From the NCBI GenBank assembly GCA_008694505.1, contig VZDJ01007755.1, positions 8,818,334 through 8,882,333 of the forward strand: a stretch of 64,000 bases of DNA, read 5' to 3'. The notes beneath the pieces are model-generated. The model was not told where the DNA came from. It ran no database searches and worked only from the letters and a program-made list of their open reading frames with translations. The position numbers were made by a program, and so were the translations under genes. Position 1 is the stretch's first letter, and each line of letters opens with the position of its first letter. Source of the DNA: Cyanoderma ruficeps. Taxonomy: Eukaryota > Chordata > Aves > Passeriformes > Timaliidae. Below, piece after piece: positions 33,207-64,000 of this stretch.

Positions 33207-36079
33207 AGAAAAGCCCAACCCATCTGTTGTATAGTTATAGAACAAGTAATCAAGATGTTTATTGCTTTTTCAAAAGGTTTTGAAGAAAATCTTGTCCTGA
33301 GAAACTGGAACTTCTGTTTGCTATAGTTTCTCTTATGTATCTGTGACTGGACTCATCTCCCCCTCCTCTGCAATGGTTGGGGATCACTTGGCTGATTCAG
33401 ACCAGCTGAGGTTCTGTTTTAGAAGATCCAAGACATTGCACTCAGGGCTCAAATAAAGAGGAGAGGGTTAATAGCCACAACATGGTTACATAAAACCTTT
33501 TCCAATGCTGTGAATGTTATATTTTGCACAGTTGTGTTACTACCCGATTAAAGGAGCTTTTTCCATACAGAAAATCAGTCCTGAAAATGGAGGATTTTAA
33601 GTGTCTTGATAGCAGTTCAGAGATTCTTTACTTCAAATTCTGTAGTAGTGAATGTGCTACTGTGTTGCCCCTCCTGCCCAAAATTTCTGAAGATGCTGTC
33701 TCATATCAAATGAGACTAGTCAGTAAAAATTTACATTGTTTTATAAGTGCCCTCTTTTAGAAAGAGTCAACTCTGCCTGCTAAGTCTTAGTATTGTAGAA
33801 GGCCCCATAGTTCACAAAATGAGAGTTGGACACAGGCTTTCTGCATGAGCAGGTGTGCAATACCCTTTAGAAAATGTTGCAAAAGGATGGTGAGGATGTG
33901 CCATAACAGGTAAGTGCAGTGCAACATAGAGTGTGTTATTTCTTCTTTCTAATATGTTCATTTAGCAGAAAGATGCTAAATAGAAAGGAAAGGGTCAGTT
34001 TAGGTTGCTTTTCCCTCTCCTACTCTTCTTTGGACTTGGAGTGACATGTTATAAAAGAGATTGGTGCTGTACAAAGCTGCTTGGTTTAGAACCAGCTAAA
34101 AGAGAACAAGCATGTGGAGTGCTGTTTGTTCCTTTTGGATAAAGACTTGCTGTCCCAAGGTTGGTGGAGCAGCTGATATAAAGAATTTGCTTAGTACTGG
34201 TTCAGATAATTGATACCATTCAGGTATTATAGCATACAATATAAATAATGTGAATATGTTTTCTTTTAATGCATTGACTTGCAAAAAATAAAAAGGATAT
34301 GCATTCCCATCTGATTATTCTTTGATTTCCCTACTGAAATATTTCTCTGATGCTACTTTTTAAAGATTAGATTAGATGTTAAATAAGTGTAATGTGCTTT
34401 GCCTTTTATAAGTGCTCTCATGGGATTTAATTTATAATTGTCAGTTTCTCACCTGATACATTTTGGATGTTAATAGATTTCATCTGCATTTTGAACTCTT
34501 TCCCTGCATTTCCAGTGAAATAGGTCTTGAATTGTATTTTTAAAAGAAATTTTAGAAAAGTCTGGATGACTTTATTCCAGAGTTTAAATACATTTAAACT
34601 AACCAAACTGACTGATTTGAGATTTCTAGTTTTGTGATTGTGTTGTCCCTGACCTGACTTGCACCAAATGTAGAACGTGTACAAGCTTGTTGATCCTGTA
34701 GTGTAGCAATAGCTCTGAGCTGCCAACACACCCTGTGTGTTGTTTCATCGTTGATGTGATTGTGGGGAGCAGTAATGCTAAAGTTCATTTGAGGTTAGCA
34801 CCAGGTTAAATACTGATGTTTGATTATTACAGGTACTAAGTAACTAAATCTAGACAAAATGGAATTAAACCTGAACTGGCACGATCCCTTAAATGTTGTG
34901 AGAAGCAGCATTATTTTATTTGTGTATCCCTAAAATCTGCTCCTGAATGACAGGTATTATTTTCCTAAAAAATATATCTTTTTTTTGGTTCTTGTGAGTT
35001 TTTTTTTACCTCCTGTTGGGCAGAATAAACAAAAAAAGCAGCAGACAAAGTTTCTGTATGCTTGTCCAGTTCATGGCCCAGATCTAACCTGGGGGAAGAT
35101 CCTGTGTAGGTCCACAATAATTTTAATTGCTTCTAATATGTGCAGGCCTTAGTGTTGACTATTGTATCCAGTCATCAGGATGTGGAAGTGCTCAAAACCC
35201 ACCTGTCTCTATTTGCCTTCAAAACACAGGACAGTCTTGCTGCCCAGTGCGTGGCAGATACAAGTGTGTTGATGGTTCTTGCTGTAATTACTTTCCTTGA
35301 GCGTTGTTGGGGGAAAAGGTCTGCCTTGCCTGTTCTCCAGAATGTCCATGTTTTACAGTCCTCAGTTCACACCTGGGGCATCCACAGCATTCCACTACTT
35401 ACTGATAATGGGTTTGAGTGGCTGGGTAAGCACCCTCCTGGATCTCAGGAAGGGATAATCTTCCTGTAACCTGCAGATGTGCCTATGGTTTTTGTGAAGT
35501 AAACACTCCTGTTTTACAGCAAAAATGGTCTCATGATGCTGTTCTCAATCAAAAATCCCAGTAACAAGGCATCTAGCTGATAAACAGAATTCCATTAGTA
35601 ATGATGTGTAATATTTATATGTCAAACTTTACAAATGTGATATGTCCCACTGGAACACACACAAGATTTAAACTAGGTCTAAGATTTAGAAGCACGGTAG
35701 CACCTCACACTGTGATGCTTAGCCAATGCCAAAGTTTATCTCCAGCTCTGTTGTATTGCCTTGGAACTTGTATCTTCCAAACTTCATTCTGAAGCTGCAA
35801 TTTGAAACCCTCACTCCATTTTATATAAAAGTAATTCTTAAGCCTATTAAAAAGATGTATGTATAAAAACCTTTTCTGTTAGAGGGGACAGGGGCTTTTC
35901 CCCATCCCTTTGAAGCTAATAAAAATCAAGTGTCTGCTGTAATTCTGAGCCTGCTGCCAGCAGAAGGAAAGCTCGCTTGTAGGAAGGGGATTCCGGGCGG
36001 AGTGGTTCCCACTGTATTAGCGGGTACGAAGAGGGGCAGCGTTAGCAGCACTGCCGGGAGATGGAGAGGGTAAGAGGGT

Positions 36080-36236
36080 CACAGAATCACAGACGAGCCT
36101 GATTTGGAAAGGATCCACGAGGGTCATGGAGTCTGACTCCTGGCCCCGCACAGGATACCCCAAGAATGGCACCATGGGCCTCAACACCGTCGTCCAAGCG
36201 CTTCTTGAGCTCGGTCAGCCTCGGTGCAGTGCCCAG
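36080..36236 (-). mobile_element. CR1 LINE 3'-end fragment next to TCEA1 promoter
   Basis: The stretch opens with CACAGAATCACAG, the reverse complement of the CR1 terminal octamer repeats. It continues with GGAAAGGATCCACGAGGGTC, ATGGAGTCTGACTCCTGGCC, CCGCACAGGATACCCCAAGA and TCCAAGCGCTTCTTGAGCTC, the familiar 3' region of a CR1 subfamily read from the 3' end. It is therefore a 5'-truncated copy on the minus strand. It ends 181 bp before the TCEA1 ATG, so it lies in the proximal promoter or even the 5' UTR. Confidence 0.75.
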
Positions 36237-36417
36237 CGAAGGCTGTCAGAGGTAAGACATGTCACTGTACTTTTGCTGGGTTTGGGGCTTTTTTGGGGGG
36301 AGCGCGGAGCGCCACGGCCGCAGCCCCGCCCCTGCTCTCGGCGAGCGGCAGCGCTGCCTGGCTCCCGCGGCCGGCGCTCGACACGCGCTGCCTGGCGCCG
36401 CCCGGGCCGCCGCCGCC
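36237..36417 (+). promoter_or_regulatory. TCEA1: TCEA1 CpG-island promoter and 5' UTR
   Basis: GC- and CpG-rich from about 36295, with a GC box (GCCCCGCCCC at about 36323-36332) and no TATA box. The island extends through exon 1 to about 36900. The sequence before the ATG, GCCGCCATGG, is an ideal Kozak context and fixes the start codon. Confidence 0.7.
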
Positions 36418-62440
<26,023 letters not shown>

Positions 62441-63460
62441 AAGAAGAAATTGTCAAGACATCTGGACCAGTATGAACGAGGATTTTGTAATTAGCTTTAA
62501 AAACTAGGCTAAGCATCCAGCTTCCTGCAAGTGAGAGGGTTTTTTGGTTTTTCTTTTCTTTTTATTTCAAAGCAGCATACATGCCTCAAATTAGCTTTCG
62601 TTTTGACATGACCATCATTTCCTTAAATGCCTTCCTATAGCTGGTAGTCAGTAGGGCCAGGTTGCTCAATTGTATGGTGAATTTTAAAATATTTTTTCAT
62701 TTTTATAAGTAAGTTGACATTAAACTTTTACCAGTTAAACATTTTGGTAATTGTCTTGTTTTTTTCTAACTATGTGAATAATGTGCTGTATTCTTTGTGG
62801 TCTGAAATATACACGCTCCTCCTGTGTGTATTTTCCTCTCCACATTTGCTCGGTTGTAAGAATGAAATTTGTTTCTCTTTGCTCTGTTCACTTTGCTTTG
62901 CAAGCAGAAAAGGTATATAAGTTCCTCATAACATTAAACTCAGTTATTAACTAAACCACAATTTAATTAACTCTCTAGTTTGTTATGTGCTCTTTCTGGA
63001 CTAGGACTAAATTTGCAGTCATGGGGTTTGAATATTTATTAGTGGATATGATGACCTCTTTTGCCATGATTGGGTAAGCTTGTTTATGTAACCAGCTTTG
63101 ATCAATGCAATATATTTTATTGCCCAAAGTGTGTATTTTACATTCTATCAGTAGGCATTATTTCTAAGAATGTCTTAAAATAGTGGTTAAATCTGATTTG
63201 AGTGTTCAGTCTTGCTTAATGTGCTTGACAACCAGCTTGGGTTTAGACTTTGTAAATAACCAAAGGCATTGTGTTGCAGACTATCCTAATAACACCAGCT
63301 AACCAACTGATCACATTAAACTGCCTGGGGAGGTAATACTATACTCCTTTCCGTTAAATGCCATTGATTTTGTTCATGAAATGATTTTTGAGTTGTAAGG
63401 TATCCAGTGTCAATCGCAGAGCTGCAAGTGGGAATAAATTATTAAAGTTATGATCTTTTC
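62441..63460 (+). other. TCEA1: TCEA1 3' UTR (probable extent)
   Basis: AT-rich non-coding sequence follows the stop. ATTAAA variants at 62719-62724 and near 62933 and canonical AATAAA at 63433-63438 and 63704-63709 are all possible poly(A) signals. The extent given assumes use of 63433. Confidence 0.5.
63433..63438 (+). terminator. TCEA1: Candidate TCEA1 poly(A) signal
   Basis: The first canonical AATAAA after the stop, about 1.0 kb downstream. A second canonical copy lies at 63704-63709. Confidence 0.45.
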
Positions 63461-64000
63461 CATATGAGAAATGATATAAATGCTGCTTTTTTAGAGTTTG
63501 CTTTCTAACACTGCATGTTTAGAAATATTTGCAAATGTGTTTTCAAGGAAAAACATGTCAACATCTTTAGAAGAGGTTAAATTCTTTCATTATATCTAAT
63601 TTTATATAGCTTAATTTGCTGGAGTTTGGGGCTGAGGAGGTCTATTTTGGCACTGTATAAATTATTCATGAGGGGATGGGAAGAATATGCACAGCTCCTG
63701 GAGAATAAATTCCTTGAATGTAAAGGAAAACCAAGTTTTTCTATGTTGAATGTTTTTTGTGTGATGGTGGCAACCATAACAAATGAGTTGGAAATAGTAT
63801 GATGACACTTGAACTTTGAGAGACAAAAAGCGTTTGGTTAATCCTTTATATAGCAAGCTTTTCCAGTCAGCTTAGGCAAGGAAGCAAGGCTTTTCTGCTG
63901 AAGGGAAAAAAACTATTAAAATAGAAGAAGTTTTGTTACAGACTATATTTTTAGACAGAAAATAGCTTAGCATTTAAAGTTTCTTGCATAGCTTTTTATA
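63461..64000. other. Right-edge sequence beyond TCEA1
   Basis: AT-rich sequence with no coding exon recognised. It may still belong to a longer TCEA1 3' UTR ending near 63730. Confidence 0.6.

Larger units (their letters stand above)
27931..36079. other. Spacer between LYPLA1 and TCEA1
   Basis: About 8 kb of AT-rich DNA with no recognisable exon, RNA gene or intact repeat. It may include a longer LYPLA1 3' UTR at its left end. It contains an imperfect 30-bp repeat (28051-28096), a homopyrimidine tract (32467-32503), a poly-T run with one N (32739) and a 20-bp-period pair at 33167-33206. The last 150 bp (35930-36079) become more GC-rich towards the TCEA1 promoter. Confidence 0.7.

Noticed and set aside
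35140..35469. Open frame of 109 codons between LYPLA1 and TCEA1
   Set aside because: No recognisable domain, no promoter or splice evidence. It is treated as chance.

Overview
The window is nuclear DNA from an amniote, most likely a bird. It has spliced genes with GT-AG introns, CpG-island promoters and AT-rich introns. It also carries two fragments of the CR1 LINE family, which is typical of sauropsids. No prokaryotic, viral or organellar gene was seen. Three complete protein-coding genes were rebuilt exon by exon, and in each the reading frame is open and the phases agree across every junction. In genome order they are MRPL15 (minus strand, 5 coding exons, 294 aa), LYPLA1 (plus, 9 coding exons, 230 aa) and TCEA1 (plus, 10 coding exons, 304 aa). 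As I recall it, the same neighbourhood (SOX17 - MRPL15 - LYPLA1 - TCEA1 - RGS20) lies at human 8q11.23, so this is an old conserved synteny block.

Layout: 1-8.5 kb is gene-free DNA downstream of MRPL15. It contains an 11-N assembly gap flanked by an identical 19-mer on each side. MRPL15 runs leftward from its start at 14926 to its stop at 9014. A 2.9 kb spacer separates its CpG island from that of LYPLA1, and the two genes are head to head. LYPLA1 runs from 17828 to 27598, with a poly(A) signal near 27911. An 8.5 kb AT-rich spacer follows, with a homopyrimidine tract and a poly-T run. A CR1 fragment (36080-36236) abuts the TCEA1 CpG promoter. TCEA1 runs from 36418 to 62440 with long introns (up to 8 kb), and its 3' UTR occupies the right edge.

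The three products act in different places: the mitochondrial ribosome (uL15m), cytosolic and membrane protein depalmitoylation (APT1), and nuclear RNA polymerase II rescue (TFIIS). Nothing here suggests a shared pathway beyond housekeeping expression from CpG promoters.

I did not find an undescribed biological system. The most notable sequence-level items are: a textbook U12-type AT-AC intron in TCEA1; a NAGNAG tandem acceptor in the same gene; a CR1 copy inside the TCEA1 promoter region; a weak first start codon in LYPLA1 followed by a better-placed second one that would drop the palmitoylated Cys2; an exact CTCF core match in an MRPL15 intron; and the probably artefactual assembly gap.
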